A stretch of DNA of 6,579 nt from an uncultured Clostridium sp. (GTDB taxonomy: Bacteria > Bacillota > Clostridia > Lachnospirales > Lachnospiraceae). A model generated the notes under the pieces. The model did no database searches, was not told the DNA's origin, and worked only from the letters and a program-made list of their open reading frames with translations. The DNA lies in NCBI GenBank assembly GCA_938036545.1, contig CALHQJ010000141.1:1-6579 (forward strand), written 5' to 3'. The position numbers and the translations under genes are program-made. Shown one piece after another: positions 6,017 to 6,579 of this stretch (within the stretch, counting starts at the first letter, position 1; each line of letters begins with the position of its first letter).

Positions 6017-6579
6017 TTATTTCCGAGAAGCCAGCACGTCTTTTTCGTACTGTTCTACTTCCTCAAACCAGCTTTCATCTGCTGTCACGCCGCACTGACG
6101 GCAATATTCATTCCATACATCGCCAAATGGGTACATCTTTAACTCTTCCTGCATCACCATAAGACGGCTCATCTGGTTCTCATCCTGCATTTTCTTTAAC
6201 CGCCCATTTGGAGTGCAGAGAGCAGATAACAGCGCTTTCTGGAAACTTCTGAATCCCACTGTCCATGCACCAATCCGATTAATGCTGGCGTCAAAATAGT
6301 CCAGGGCAATGTATACCCGTTCCAAAGCGTCATTGCGAACAATTTCTTTTGCAATCTCTCTGGTTTCATCATCAAACAACACCACATGATCGCTGTCCCA
6401 ACGTACCGGTCTGGTCACATGAAGGGCGATTTCCGGGAAGAAGCACAGCAGAGCCGGAATTTTATCAGAAACCATTTCTGTTGGATGATAATGGCCATTA
6501 TCCATCAGCGGCAGTACGCCGTCATGGGTAGCTGCAAAGGATAAAGCAAATTCTGCGGAACCAGCGGTATAAGACTCTA
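6017..6579 (-). CDS. rhaA: L-rhamnose isomerase, C-terminal part (truncated by window edge)
   Basis: RhaA (EC 5.3.1.14) converts L-rhamnose to L-rhamnulose, the first committed step of the pathway. The frame stays open through the right edge, leaving about 186 C-terminal codons of a protein usually near 420 aa. The ATG at 6505 is internal (within the conserved LMDNGHYHPTE stretch) and is not the start. Visible metal-site and active-site residues agree with E. coli RhaA numbering: Asp267 and His270 in MDNGHYHP, His294 in LHVTRP, Asp302 and Asp304 in RWDSDHV, and Asp334 in ALDYFDASINRI. The Glu234 ligand would lie just outside the window. All visible ligands are intact, so the gene is cut only by the window. 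It is followed by rhaD after 36 nt (from the chosen ATG), and any operon promoter and rhamnose regulator lie off the right side. Confidence 0.96.
   Translation of the reverse strand, partial: ESYTAGSAEFALSFAATHDGVLPLMDNGHYHPTEMVSDKIPALLCFFPEIALHVTRPVRWDSDHVVLFDDETREIAKEIVRNDALERVYIALDYFDASINRIGAWTVGFRSFQKALLSALCTPNGRLKKMQDENQMSRLMVMQEELKMYPFGDVWNEYCRQCGVTADESWFEEVEQYEKDVLASRK

Noticed and set aside
6017..6505. A complete 162-aa gene starting at the ATG at 6505
   Set aside because: The frame continues upstream to the window edge, with further residues matching L-rhamnose isomerase (ESYTAGSAEF and onward), so the ATG is internal and the gene is simply cut by the window.
6349..6531. Small plus-strand frame opposite rhaA
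   Set aside because: It overlaps conserved active-site codons of rhaA on the other strand and has no sign of independent coding.

Overview
The window reads as a chromosomal segment of an anaerobic Firmicute, most likely a Clostridia/Lachnospiraceae-type gut bacterium. This is inferred from moderate GC, strong AGGAG-type ribosome binding sites, short -10/-35 promoters, U-tract terminators, a Bacillus-type LexA box, and proteins of Firmicute-typical length (UvrA 940 aa, GuaA 513 aa). Species cannot be fixed from the sequence alone. All five genes lie on the minus strand, so transcription runs from high to low coordinates.

From right to left: (1) The 3' part of an L-rhamnose catabolic operon: rhaA (isomerase, entering through the right edge and lacking its N-terminal half), rhaD (rhamnulose-1-phosphate aldolase) and rhaM (rhamnose mutarotase). 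They are tightly packed and end at a very long stem-loop terminator (about 4744-4793). RhaM interconverts the rhamnopyranose anomers, RhaA makes L-rhamnulose, a kinase not in this window would make rhamnulose-1-phosphate, and RhaD splits it into DHAP and L-lactaldehyde. (2) A stand-alone uvrA, the excision-repair damage-recognition ATPase. It has its own promoter (TTGAAT-17-TAAAAT) and a LexA/SOS box just upstream. (3) A 214-bp intergenic region with a near-consensus promoter, TTGCTA-17-TATAAT, followed within about 15-20 nt by a strong bidirectional hairpin terminator; then guaA, the GMP synthetase. (4) 49 bp downstream of guaA with no recognisable gene or terminator.

The genes are three independent units: sugar catabolism, DNA repair and purine synthesis. 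The protein-coding content is ordinary and all catalytic motifs visible are intact. I see no evidence of an undescribed multi-gene system. The points most worth a second look are the promoter-then-terminator arrangement before guaA (attenuated leader or small RNA), the SOS-type control region of a uvrA separated from uvrB, and the guaA 3' end at the left edge, a gene end that integrative elements are known to target.
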